From JAXMAR01 sp046350295 (GTDB lineage: Bacteria > Planctomycetota > Planctomycetia > Gemmatales > Gemmataceae), in NCBI GenBank assembly GCA_046350295.1, contig JAXMAR010000012.1:1-64000 (forward strand): a stretch of 64,000 bases of DNA. Reading direction: 5' to 3'. This document shows positions 1 to 8,888 of the stretch, one piece after another. The notes beneath the pieces are model-generated. The model made no database searches, was not told the origin of the DNA, and saw only the letters and a program-made list of their open reading frames with translations. Position 1 is the first letter of the stretch; the number at the start of each line of letters is the position of its first letter. The translations under genes and the position numbers were made by a program.

Positions 1-86
1 GCGTTCAATCACTCCTTACCACCAACCCCGCAGATTTCGCGTTGTTCGGCGTTTTCGCCTGCGTCACCCCATGATGCCCTTCAGTC

Positions 87-1130
87 ATGAAAAAAGCCCT
101 CGCATGCCTCGGTCTGCTGCCATTTATTTGCGCTGTTCGCGCCCCCTGCGCTGCGGGCGGAAAAGACCTGCCTGCTCTCAAGCAGCGCGTCGCCGCTCTC
201 GAAAGCGCCCTCGACTTCGCCGCCGAGAGCCTCGCTCGCCAGGCCGACGAACAGATTATCTTCCGTCGCCTCGCCGACCTCGCGATCGTCGATATCGTCC
301 GCTACACCGGCCCGCCGCCGCGCGTGGTCAAGAATCCGACCGGGCCAGGGGCCAAGAACCCGGTCATCGTTCCGGCTTACACCTTTCTGCCCAAGAAGCG
401 CGGCGACGGCGTCAAGCTCCCGCTCATCATCCTGGTCCATGGCGGCGTGCATGGCCGGATCACCACCGAAGAGATCCACATTCTCCGCGAATTGCTGGAG
501 CAGGGCTATGCCGTCATCGCGCCGGAGTACCGCGGCAGCAGCGGTTACGGGCGCGAGTTCTGGGAATGGATCGACTACGGCGGGCTGGAGATCGAAGACG
601 TCTTCGCCGGCCGGCAATGGATGATCGAGAACCATGCGATCGACCCGGAGCGCGTCGGCATCATGGGCTGGAGCCACGGCGGGCTGATCACGCTCATGAA
701 CCTCTTCGCGCATCCCAAGGAGTTCAAGGTCGGTTACGCGGGCGTGCCGGTCTGCGACCTGGTGGCGCGGATGGGCTACATGGGGGAAGGCTATCACAAG
801 CTCTTCTCGGCGCCCTACCACATCGGCAAGACCGTCGGCGAGGACCTGGACGAGTACCGCCGCCGCTCCCCGGCCTGGAACGCGGAGAAGCTGCAGACGC
901 CGCTCCTGATCCACGCGACGACCAACGACGAAGACGTGCGCATCGTGGAAGTCGAGAACCTGATCAAGGCGCTCAAGGCGGCGGGCAAGCCGTTCGAGCA
1001 CAAGCTCTACAAGGACGCGCCGGGCGGACATCAGTTCAACCGCATCGATACCAAGCTGGCGCGGGAGTCGCGCGCGGAAGCGTACCGGTTCCTGGCGAAG
1101 CATCTGAGGCCGGCGAACCCGGTGAAGTAG
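87..1130 (+). CDS. Exported S9-type alpha/beta hydrolase (prolyl oligopeptidase-like)
   Basis: A 347-residue protein. Residues 1-23 form a hydrophobic leader with two lysines at the start, so export is expected. The rest is an alpha/beta-hydrolase domain of the prolyl-oligopeptidase/dienelactone-hydrolase type. The oxyanion-loop sequence HGG is at 118-120 and the nucleophile elbow GWSHGG places Ser at 196. An acid is available at Asp281 or Asp283 in TNDED, and the histidine is His315 in GGHQF. There is no N-terminal beta-propeller, so this is a stand-alone catalytic domain; the substrate could be a peptide or an ester. The ATG at 87 was chosen because it gives the leader; no strong ribosome site precedes it. 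The next gene begins 90 bases downstream and is functionally unrelated. Confidence 0.85.
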   Translation: MKKALACLGLLPFICAVRAPCAAGGKDLPALKQRVAALESALDFAAESLARQADEQIIFRRLADLAIVDIVRYTGPPPRVVKNPTGPGAKNPVIVPAYTFLPKKRGDGVKLPLIILVHGGVHGRITTEEIHILRELLEQGYAVIAPEYRGSSGYGREFWEWIDYGGLEIEDVFAGRQWMIENHAIDPERVGIMGWSHGGLITLMNLFAHPKEFKVGYAGVPVCDLVARMGYMGEGYHKLFSAPYHIGKTVGEDLDEYRRRSPAWNAEKLQTPLLIHATTNDEDVRIVEVENLIKALKAAGKPFEHKLYKDAPGGHQFNRIDTKLARESRAEAYRFLAKHLRPANPVK

Positions 1131-1220
1131 GGCTCCGTGGCACATGTCTTGGGCGGCGGCGTCTTGTTTGTGGCGGAAACCGTTGCTCCCGGCCGCGCCG
1201 CGGGGTAGCATCAACGAATC

Positions 1221-1724
1221 ATGATCGACATTCAACATGATTCGCCGGTCCCGATTCATGAGCAGATCATCGAGCAGCTACGGGTGCACATCGCGACGGG
1301 GGCGTTGAAGCCCGGGGTGTCGCTGCCGGAGTTTCGCGCCTTCGCGCAGCAGCTCGTCGCGAATCCGCAGGTGGTCGCCCGCGCCTATGCCGACCTGGAG
1401 TGGGAGGGCGTGCTGCAGCGGGACGAGGAGGGGCGTGCGGCCATCACCCCCGGGGCCGCTCTCACCTGCCGGATGCGGCTCCAGGACGGCGTGCGGCGCC
1501 AGTTGCGGCAAGCGGTGAGCAAGGGGCTTGCCGTGGGCATGTCCGAGAGCGAGATCCGCGAAGGGCTGGAACAGGCGTTCCTGGCCGCGACCACGCCCCC
1601 GCCGCGAACCACGCCGGCAAGTCAGGCGATCCAGGCCACGAAGAAACCGACGCATGAAACCAGCCATCGAGACTCACAGGGTATCCAAGTTCTACCCCGG
1701 CAAAAGGGCCCTGGATCGCCTTAG
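1221..1724 (+). CDS. GntR-family regulator, YtrA subfamily
   Basis: The first 75 residues form a GntR winged-helix domain (PIHEQIIEQL, then an ALKPG turn, then NPQVVARAYADLE as the recognition helix region). The C-terminal part is short and lacks a large effector domain, as in the YtrA subfamily, which controls neighbouring ABC transporter operons. It precedes an ABC ATPase and permease, fitting local autoregulation. The reading frame runs 71 bases into the ATPase gene and the last 35-40 residues look non-native. A stop in another frame sits exactly at the ATGA of the ATPase start, so a single-base indel near the 3' end may have lengthened the reading frame. Family assignment is firm; the effector is unknown. 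Confidence 0.85.
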   Translation: MIDIQHDSPVPIHEQIIEQLRVHIATGALKPGVSLPEFRAFAQQLVANPQVVARAYADLEWEGVLQRDEEGRAAITPGAALTCRMRLQDGVRRQLRQAVSKGLAVGMSESEIREGLEQAFLAATTPPPRTTPASQAIQATKKPTHETSHRDSQGIQVLPRQKGPGSP

Positions 1725-2547
1725 CCTGTCCGTGCCTGCCGGCGCCATCTTCGCCCTGCTCGGGGACAACGGCGCCGGGAAATCGACGACCATTCGCATC
1801 CTTAACGGTCTGACGCCGCCTGACTCCGGCGAGGCGACGGTGCTTGGCCGCGACGCCTGGAAGGACGCGTCCCTCCTGCGGCAGCACATCGGCTACGTCC
1901 CCGAGCGGCCCAAGTTCTATGACTGGATGTCCGTGCGCGAGATCGGCTGGTTCACCTCCGGTTTCCAGAAATCCGGCTACTACCAGCGCTATCTCGACCT
2001 GGTCGATCAGTTCCTGCTCGATCCGGGCGCCCGGCTCAGCGTTCTGTCGAAGGGCCAGTACGCGAAGGTCGGGCTGGCCCTGGCGCTCGCGGTCGATCCA
2101 TCGGTCTTGATCCTGGATGAGCCGACCTCGGGCCTCGACCTGCTGGTGCGGCGCGAATTTCTCTCGAGCATGGTGCGGCTCGCCGGTGAAGGGCGAACCA
2201 TCCTCATTTGCAGCCATCAGGTGGCGGAGATCGAGCGGATCGCCAGTCACGTCGCGTTCCTGCACGGCGGCAAATCGCTCTTGACGGCGACCATGGATGA
2301 GTTGCGCGATCTGATGGTGCGGGTTCGCATGCGCTGCGAGGGCGCCCAGCCGATCTCGGCCAGCCTGGGCACCGTGCTGCAGGAGCAACGCGTCGGCGGC
2401 AAGTGGCAGGTGATCCTGCGCGAGCCGGACCGCGAAGCGCTCGAGCGGCTGCGGCGCAGTCCCGGTATCTTCGACTACGAGGAGGCGCCCTTGAGCCTCG
2501 AAGAGATCTACTGTGCCCTGTTCGCGCGGAAGGAGGGGGCGGCATGA
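1654..2547 (+). CDS. ABC transporter ATP-binding protein
   Basis: A 297-residue ABC ATPase. Walker A is GDNGAGKST at residues 37-45, the signature is LSKGQ at 131-135, Walker B is VLILDEP at 151-157 and the switch histidine is His188. The signature glycine is preceded by lysine (LSKGQ instead of LSGGQ), as is common in YtrB-like ATPases. The start at 1654 (ATG inside ATGA) is preferred over upstream in-frame codons because the protein then begins directly at the nucleotide-binding fold. It follows the GntR gene and its stop overlaps the permease start by four bases (ATGA), so the three genes are translationally coupled. The cargo cannot be told from sequence. Confidence 0.92.
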   Translation: MKPAIETHRVSKFYPGKRALDRLSLSVPAGAIFALLGDNGAGKSTTIRILNGLTPPDSGEATVLGRDAWKDASLLRQHIGYVPERPKFYDWMSVREIGWFTSGFQKSGYYQRYLDLVDQFLLDPGARLSVLSKGQYAKVGLALALAVDPSVLILDEPTSGLDLLVRREFLSSMVRLAGEGRTILICSHQVAEIERIASHVAFLHGGKSLLTATMDELRDLMVRVRMRCEGAQPISASLGTVLQEQRVGGKWQVILREPDREALERLRRSPGIFDYEEAPLSLEEIYCALFARKEGAA

Positions 2548-3830
2548 CCTTTACGCTCCTCTGGAAGGAGCTGCGCGAGCACCGGGCCATCTGGCTGACG
2601 ATGGTCGTCCTCACCAGCCTGCTCGGCCTGGGGATCGCCAAGCTCAACATGGACCCGACCAGCGCCACGACCGTCGCGCCGTTGACCATCCTGGCTCTGG
2701 CGGGCACCTACGGCGTCGTCTGTGGCGCCATGTTGCTGGCCGGCGAGCACGAGGGGGGCACGATGGTCTTCCTCGACACCTTTTGCGGCCGGCGCGGCGC
2801 CCTCTGGCTCGGCAAGTTCCTGATCGGCATCCTGCTCGTCCTGACACAAGCGTCCGCCGTCGCCGCCATCCTGTATTTCGCCGAGCAACCCGTCCCGGGC
2901 TGGGCGCCGGGCATCGCCGGCATCGACCGGGGCATGCGCGGCCTCGTGCCTTTTGGCCGCGGCGGCCCCGAACTGTGGTTCGCGATCCTGCCGCTCGTGA
3001 CGCTGGAAGCGTACGCCTGGGGCCTGTTCGGCTCCGCGCTGACACGCCGTGTCCTGGCGGCCGCCGCCATCGGAGTCGCCGCGGCGACGCCGATCTGGCT
3101 CTTCTCGATCTTCGCGCCCGTGGTGGTCTTTCTGTCGATCCGGATCGCGGCCATGGTCATCACCCTGGTGATCTCGGGGGCGGTCTTCGTGTCGGTGACG
3201 GGCGAGACGACGCCCTCCGCGCCGCTCGAGCCGGAGCCGCGCCGCCGGCGTCGCTACGAAGGGTGGGACGAGGACGGGCAGAGCGACTGGTATGGCGAGT
3301 ACGACGACCGTTACGACCGCCCCTACGGCGGGAATCGGTATGGGGAGCGCGACCACGAGCGTCGCGGCGGGCGCTGGGCGCCCGAGCCGGACCTCGAAGC
3401 GGCGCCCCTGGCCGTTGTCGCGCCGGTCGATGAGGACGAAGACATCCCGGCGGCGGAGTTGATCGCCGAGCCTCCGCCGCTACCGCCGACTCGGTCGACG
3501 CGGCGTGAGGAATACGCCGAGGCGAGTTCGTCCTTTCATGTCCTCTGGTGGCTCTGCTGGCGTCAGGCGTGGGCGCTCTTGCTCTGCCTGTGCGGCGCCG
3601 CGCTTATCGCGGGCATGGTTCTGCCCGTCAACGGCCAGGTGCTCTGGCCGGCCGCCACCATGTTGCTCGGCGTCGCCTGCGGCACGGCGGCGTTCGGGCG
3701 CCCAGCGCGACTCCTCGGCAGTTCCTCTCGACGCAGCACCTGCCGCTGCGTGTCCTGGCGTTTCAGCTCGTCTTCTGGTTCGTTCTCTCAGTCTCCACCC
3801 TGCTCACCCTCCTCCTGGGTGGTCTTCTGA
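2544..3830 (+). CDS. ABC-2-type permease, N-terminal part (frame lost near 3,700)
   Basis: This begins at the ATGA overlap with the ATPase and encodes a membrane protein with several hydrophobic segments in the first 230 residues. A soluble insert of about 100 residues follows. It is extremely rich in Arg, Tyr, Asp and Gly (runs such as RRRRRYEGWDED) and ends in an acidic, proline-rich tract. Membrane segments then resume around 3,540. After GTAAFG at about 3,700 the frame becomes nonsense (serine/arginine-rich), while a neighbouring frame continues with good membrane sequence. The natural protein is therefore longer and continues to about 5,500. It should pair with the upstream ATPase as an exporter-type permease. 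Family identity rests on context and topology. Confidence 0.7.
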   Translation: MTFTLLWKELREHRAIWLTMVVLTSLLGLGIAKLNMDPTSATTVAPLTILALAGTYGVVCGAMLLAGEHEGGTMVFLDTFCGRRGALWLGKFLIGILLVLTQASAVAAILYFAEQPVPGWAPGIAGIDRGMRGLVPFGRGGPELWFAILPLVTLEAYAWGLFGSALTRRVLAAAAIGVAAATPIWLFSIFAPVVVFLSIRIAAMVITLVISGAVFVSVTGETTPSAPLEPEPRRRRRYEGWDEDGQSDWYGEYDDRYDRPYGGNRYGERDHERRGGRWAPEPDLEAAPLAVVAPVDEDEDIPAAELIAEPPPLPPTRSTRREEYAEASSSFHVLWWLCWRQAWALLLCLCGAALIAGMVLPVNGQVLWPAATMLLGVACGTAAFGRPARLLGSSSRRSTCRCVSWRFSSSSGSFSQSPPCSPSSWVVF

Positions 3831-5500
3831 GCCGCTCGGACTCCAGGGCTCCTTACCCGGCCGGGGGAGCGCGCCCGCGCCCGACGTTGACTTCTCCTTC
3901 GGTAGCCCTTCCTTCGCTGACGGGACCGGTCATCTTCGGCAGCGTCTTTCTGATTTACGGCTTCTGCATCGGATCGGTTTTCGTCTGGCTTTGCCGCAAG
4001 CTTATCCTGGCGCTTCTCCTGTCCACCCTGAGCGGCGCCCGCGGCCGCTCGCCCTCCTGGCTCCCCTGTCTTCTGACAGGCGGCATGGGCAAGCTGGCAG
4101 GTCTGGGGCGCCGCTGGCGCTGCTCGCCGCCACCTATTCGCTGGTTCGCGCTGGGCGAAGGGGCCGCCATCAAGGAACGCAGGCCGATGGCGGCGTTGAT
4201 CGGCTTCGCCGCTCTCGGGCTGGCCTGGGTCGGGTTCAACTACCTCTACCGCGCTGGGAAGCCGAACGTCGGCCCGCCGCTCGATCGGGCCGCGTTTCGC
4301 GGCACTGCAAACGCGCAGGACAATCTGGCTGGACGGAAGATGCAGGATGCGATCTCGGAGTTCGAAGCGGCTCCAGGTGGCGATGTCTGGCTCGCCCGGC
4401 TCGATGAGGCGCTGCCCATGCCCCCAGGCGTGATCGAAGGACCGTCGGCGGAGGGTCAGGATCCCATTCTGCGTCATCTGCCGTCCTGCGGCGAAATGAC
4501 GGACCAGCTCCTCAGGCACGCCCAGGCGAAGCAACGCCTTGGGCGGAGTCCGGAAGCGTTTCACCATCTGAAGCAAGCGTTGCTCTTGTCCCGCGCTTGC
4601 GGAACAAAGCGCCGCGGCTCTCTTACGTTGCGGGAGTGGACGTCGAGCGCCGCGCCTTCGACGGTCTCGACGATCTCCTGCCCCAGGCGGTCACGGACGC
4701 GGCCTTCCTCAAGACCGTCCTCAAGGAGTTGGACCGCCACGCCGCTGCCACGCCGCCCGCCTTCGATTGCCTCCAGACCGAATGCTTCCGCGCCCGGCGG
4801 CCTGATCGAGCCCCGCGGCCTGGTCCTTCTCCAGCCGCGCCCGGCGTCCGGCAGGCGCCCGACAAATGGCTCGTCGGCGGCATCGCCCTGTCGCTCAATC
4901 TCCTGGGAGAATACGAACGCAAAACCCGGATCTGGCAGACGGTCTGGGCCGGCCTGTTTCGCGCGATCAGACGCCTTACTGGGAGTTGCCCGACGGAGTC
5001 GCGGCCGGCAGGAAACCGAAGCCACGCGCCCCGAGTGCTGAACAGCTGGATTCCTCCAGCGGACGCGCCCGGCGGCCGGCGACCGCCTGGCCCGCTTGCT
5101 TCAAACTCCTCCTGGCTGGCGGACGACCGCCTCTACGCGGCCGTCGTCCCGCTGCGCGCCGCCCTCCGCTCACGCTGGCTCAGCCTGGACGCCCACCGTC
5201 TCGCCGTCGGCCTGTCGCTTTATCGCCGCGAGGAAGCAAGCACGCCGCCAAACTCGCGGACCTTGTCCCCAAATACCTCAAGGAGATTCCCGTCGACCCC
5301 TACAGCGGGACCCCCTTCCAGATGCGCCTCTCCGCCAACGAAAACATCGAGGGCGTTGGCGCCGTCCCCGCGGGCCGCCTCATCCTCTGGAGCCCGGGGC
5401 CCGACAGAACCGACGACGGCGGCCGCGCCCAGGGGAGCGCCTGCCCGCCGAGCGCTGGCCGAGCGGACGCTTCGACTTGATCCTGGTCGTGCCGGGTTAG
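3700..5500 (+). pseudogene. Frame-disrupted C-terminal part of the ABC permease with a fused soluble domain
   Basis: Coherent protein sequence continues from the preceding entry but alternates between the three forward frames. Membrane helices (QFLSTQHLPLRVLAFQLVFW and onward) lie near 3,720-4,030 and a further helix lies near 4,190-4,250. A soluble region follows (4,260-4,600), then pieces in other frames, then a terminal domain with LADLVPKYLKEIPVDPYSG at 5,255-5,315. The last residues, GRFDLILVVPG, end at the stop at 5,498-5,500. At least five single-base shifts are needed to join the pieces. The terminal motif is one I recognise from planctomycete proteins in which a helix of the form 'G-x-YP-x-x-L-x-x-LVP-x-YL' precedes 'P-x-DP-x-x-G'. 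Its function is unknown. Sequencing indels are the likely cause of the disruption. Confidence 0.6.
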
Positions 5501-5567
5501 ACCGCTTGGAAAGCGGCCCCGGTTCCCGGCGTATGTCCGGTGTCTGTCGGGGGGAGTCGGTGAAACC

Positions 5568-7033
5568 TCAGGCCACGTACTTCAATAGCCGTCCGTACGG
5601 CTCCTCCCACCGCCCCGGCTCGCGCGGCGTGTACGTGATCGGCTCCACGCTCGCTCGCACCACGGCGCGTCCCTCGTCCAGCGATTTCAAGAGACCAAGG
5701 CCGATCGCTTGCGTCAGCACGTTGCCGATCGCCGTCGCCTCCACGGGCCCGGCGACGACAGGACGGTTGCAGCAATCGGCCGCGAGCTGGCACAGGACGG
5801 TGTTCTGCGAGCCGCCGCCGACGATGTGGATCACGTCAGGCCGCTTGCCGGTCAGCTCCTCCAGTCGTTCCAGCGCAGCGGTGCCAGGCGCCCAAACTCT
5901 CCAGGGCAGCGGACGATCAGCCCCGGCAACCCCTCCGGGATCAGTTGCCCGGTCTTGCGGCAAAACGCCGCGATCGCTTCCGGCATGCTTGGCGGCAGCA
6001 TGAACGACGGATCGTCCGGGTTCACCAGGCTCACCAACTCGAGCGCTCTGGGCCATCTTCATCAGCGCTCGTAGGTGTAGGTCGTCCCGGCCCGCTCCCA
6101 GACACGGCGGCATTCCTGCACCAGCCAAAGTCCCATGATGTTCTTGAGCAGGCGGATCGTGTTCCCCACGCCCCCTCGTTCGTGAAGTTGAACGCGCATG
6201 CGCGCCTCCCCGGTCAAAGGCTCGGCGATCTCCGCCCCCATCGGCGACCAGGTGCCCGAGCTGATGTAGGCCCACGACGTTCCCTGAGCGGGCACGGCGG
6301 CGACCGCGGCGGCCGTATCGTGCGTGGCCGGGGCGATGACCGGCACGCCGCCGAGGCCGACCTGCTCGGCGACGCCGCAGCGTAAAGGCCCCAGTACGGT
6401 CCCCGGCGGCGAGCGTGCCGAAGATGCGGCCGGGATCTTGAAGGCGCGGATCAGGTCCAGACCAGCGCGCCGTCGACGGGTCGAGCAACTGGCTGGTGCT
6501 CGCGTCGGTGTACTCGTTGACCTGGATGCCGGTGAACCAGTAGTGGAACAGGTCCGGGATGAAGAGCAGCCGCTCGGCCGCGTCCAAGAGGGGCGAGCGG
6601 TCGCGCATCATGGCGAGGAGCTGAAACAGCGTGTTGAAGCATGAACTGGATGCCGGTGTGGCGGAAGATGTCCAGCTTGGGAACTGCGCCGAACGCCACT
6701 CCATCGTCCCCTCGGTGTGCAGGATCGCGATAGTGCCGCGGGTTGCCGAGCATCATTCCGCCCCCGCTTCCAGCAGCGCATGATCGACGCCCCAGGTGTC
6801 GAAGCCCCGATGCTCGCCAGATCGCCATGGTCAGCCGCGCTTGCGCAGCATGCCGGCATCTCCTGGTAGAGGAAGAGCACGTCCCAGTGCAGCGTGTCCA
6901 GCGTGGCGACCGCGCCGTTGGGGAAGCGATGCAGCACTTCGAGCTGGATGCGCTCTCCGTCGAAATGCCCGATCAGCCCCCGGCCGCTCTCGGCGCCGAG
7001 ATCGAAGGCGAAGATCTTCTTGGTGGCGGGCAT
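5568..7033 (-). pseudogene. rhaB: Rhamnulokinase (FGGY family), broken by several frame changes
   Basis: Reading leftward from the ATG at 7031-7033, the protein opens with FAFDLGAESGRG, the FGGY-kinase phosphate-binding start as found in rhamnulokinase (DLGASSGR in the classic enzyme). Later pieces in other frames include MLGNPRHYRD, the substrate-side segment LFIPDLFHYWFTG, VIAPATHDTAAAV, AYISSGTWS and GGVGNTIRLLKNIMGLWL, which are hallmarks of L-rhamnulose/L-fuculose kinases. The C-terminal ATP-site motif HIVGGGSQN is followed by the end LLKYVA. The pieces are in the right order and sum to about 488 residues, the normal family length. At least five indels are needed. No other rhamnose gene lies beside it. 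The enzyme would phosphorylate L-rhamnulose in the cytoplasm. Confidence 0.8.
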
Positions 7034-7252
7034 GCGGTTGCTCCAGGTGGGCGGCTGTAGGGCGGGCATCGCCCTGTGCCGAGCGGTCGTCGCCTTTAAG
7101 GTATCGCGCCCGACGCGACAACAGGTGGGGCCGCGCGAGAAGTCATCCGCCCGCAAGTCCGCTCGCATTCGCGGCTCGACATCGCGTACCGCCAGCGCGT
7201 CTGATCGACGGACGCGCCGTCGATGGGCGCTTCTCCTCGGAAGGACGCAGCC

Positions 7253-8002
7253 ATGGCAGCCGAACGTCCCGGAACCGTGACCGCCGCCGGCGTCCTGTGC
7301 ATCATCTACGGCAGCGTCGGCGTCCTGTGCGGCATCTGCGGCGTGATCGGCCTGGTGATGCAGGCGAGCGGCGTAACCTCTTCGCGGGCGGCGATGCGGC
7401 TGCAAGCTCGAGCACGGAGTCGAAATGGAAGCGGCATGCGCGCAGAAGTTCCGCCTACCAGACCGTGCAGTTATACCCGGCATCTTCCAGTTCATCGTGC
7501 CGATCGTGCTGCTGACCAGCGGCATCGGTCTGTTCGGCGCTTGCGCCCCTGGGCCCGGACGTTGACCTTGATCTTCGTCTGGTTCGGCATCGCCTTGTAT
7601 CTTTTCCAGACCGTGTGGATGCTCGCCTTCATCTTCCCCGCCTTGAACAACGTCTTCGGTGATGCGCACCACGCTCGAGGAAGCCGGCGGCTTCCGGGCG
7701 CTCTACCGAAGAACGCCACAAAACCCCTGCGCGGCGTGATGACGTTGATCAGCGTGGTCACGGTCATCCGCTACGGCGTCGTCATTGCCTACCTGGCCAC
7801 CATCCTCATCCGCCTCGCCGGCGCGCATCGCATGGCGTTCGCCGGCATCGGTCCCGGCCGCGTCGATGACGATGAGGGCTGGCGCGAGCGACGCCCGGAG
7901 CGGCGCGACGACGCCGACGACTGGCGCGAGCCGCCACGGCCCAGCCAGGGCCCGCCGCCGACCGAAGGCCCGGACGACTGGCGCTACCGCGAAGGGCGTT
8001 GA
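7253..8002 (+). CDS. Multi-pass membrane protein of unknown function (internally frame-shifted)
   Basis: The ATG at 7253 follows a GGAAGGA ribosome site. Residues 8-35 form a glycine-rich membrane helix (AAGVLCIIYGSVGVLCGICG). A second helix is found in another frame near 7,480-7,540 (FQFIVPIVLLTSGIGLFGAC). Two further helices lie in the original frame near 7,555-7,650 and 7,740-7,830. The tail is hydrophilic and rich in Arg, Asp and Pro. Two compensating indels near 7,380 and 7,545, and perhaps another near 7,665, would restore a four-helix protein of about 250 residues. I do not recognise a characterised family. It is divergent from the rhamnulokinase gene and convergent with the lipoprotein gene. 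Confidence 0.6.
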   Translation: MAAERPGTVTAAGVLCIIYGSVGVLCGICGVIGLVMQASGVTSSRAAMRLQARARSRNGSGMRAEVPPTRPCSYTRHLPVHRADRAADQRHRSVRRLRPWARTLTLIFVWFGIALYLFQTVWMLAFIFPALNNVFGDAHHARGSRRLPGALPKNATKPLRGVMTLISVVTVIRYGVVIAYLATILIRLAGAHRMAFAGIGPGRVDDDEGWRERRPERRDDADDWREPPRPSQGPPPTEGPDDWRYREGR

Positions 8003-8064
8003 CAGCCCGGGAGATGTCGGCGCGACAGGAGCCTCGCCCTTTCTCGGGAACCTGCCCCTGATTG

Positions 8065-8691
8065 CTATCGGCCGATTTTCTGGATGATGGCTTCGACGGC
8101 CAGCGGCAACGTCGGCGCCGTCGTCTCGAGGAGAATAAGGCTGCCCGGCGCGCTGCCGCCGGGGACGAAGCAGGAGAGATGGATGCCGTCGGCTGACGGC
8201 TCCTGCCGCAGGCCCACCGCGCCGAGAGCTGTCAGGCGCGTCAGCGGGTCGCCGCCAACCGGCGTGACTTTTGCATCCGAGGCCGTCCAGCCGCCGGTGG
8301 TCAAGAGACCGGGCGTCGTCGCGCTTTTCTCGCGCGGCACCGGCACGACCGTCGGGCCGCTGGTCTTGTCGCCGTAGTCGCGCTTCCAGCCGGGGTCGAG
8401 GGTCAACGGCTTGGCGCCGCTCAGGCTGGGGACCTCGGTGTGGCCGACGAGGGCGGCGGGGGTGCTGCCGTCGCGTGGAGGCGTGGCGGGCTTGAAGAAA
8501 CCGGTGGGAGCGGCGGGGACGCCGCCCGGGGCCTTCGGATTGGGCGGGTCGCCGAGGAGCGGATCGCCGTTGCTCTTGATGGAGCCGGTATTGCTACAGC
8601 CGGCCATCCCGAGAAAGAGCGCGGCGGCGAACGCCGCGAGCGCTGGGCGGGCGCGTCCACTACTGCGGCCGATGAAGGCTGCGTTGGTCAT
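8065..8691 (-). CDS. Putative lipoprotein, unknown function
   Basis: A 208-residue protein with a basic N-terminus, a hydrophobic stretch at 17-31 and a lipobox FLGMAGC that places the lipidated cysteine at residue 32. Residues 33-90 are a proline/glycine-rich spacer typical of tethered envelope proteins. The C-terminal half (about 110-208) is a small globular region ending in LPLAVEAIIQKIGR. No enzymatic motif is visible. It converges with the upstream membrane-protein gene, whose stop is 62 bases away, and is divergent from the dehydrogenase gene at 8,889. The lipoprotein call is from the lipobox; function is unknown. Confidence 0.75.
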   Translation of the reverse strand: MTNAAFIGRSSGRARPALAAFAAALFLGMAGCSNTGSIKSNGDPLLGDPPNPKAPGGVPAAPTGFFKPATPPRDGSTPAALVGHTEVPSLSGAKPLTLDPGWKRDYGDKTSGPTVVPVPREKSATTPGLLTTGGWTASDAKVTPVGGDPLTRLTALGAVGLRQEPSADGIHLSCFVPGGSAPGSLILLETTAPTLPLAVEAIIQKIGR

Positions 8692-8888
8692 AGTCTTTGG
8701 ACCGCCGGCTCGCTAAATTGATACCTTCCCAGCAATTCACGCTCGACACGCCGCTGGGGAAAACTTGAGAAAATACAGCGAATGGGCGCCGGTTTTCCCG
8801 GCCCGGCAGCCGGTCCTGCCGAATCTGCCGGGCTTGCGGCGCGAGCCGCCTAAACCACGCCTCATACCCTTTCAGGAGATTTGCCGCA

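Noticed and set aside
5502..5530. Intrinsic terminator between the permease and rhamnulokinase genes
   Set aside because: Only a six-base stem (CCGCTT/AAGCGG) and no T-run; not strong enough to call.
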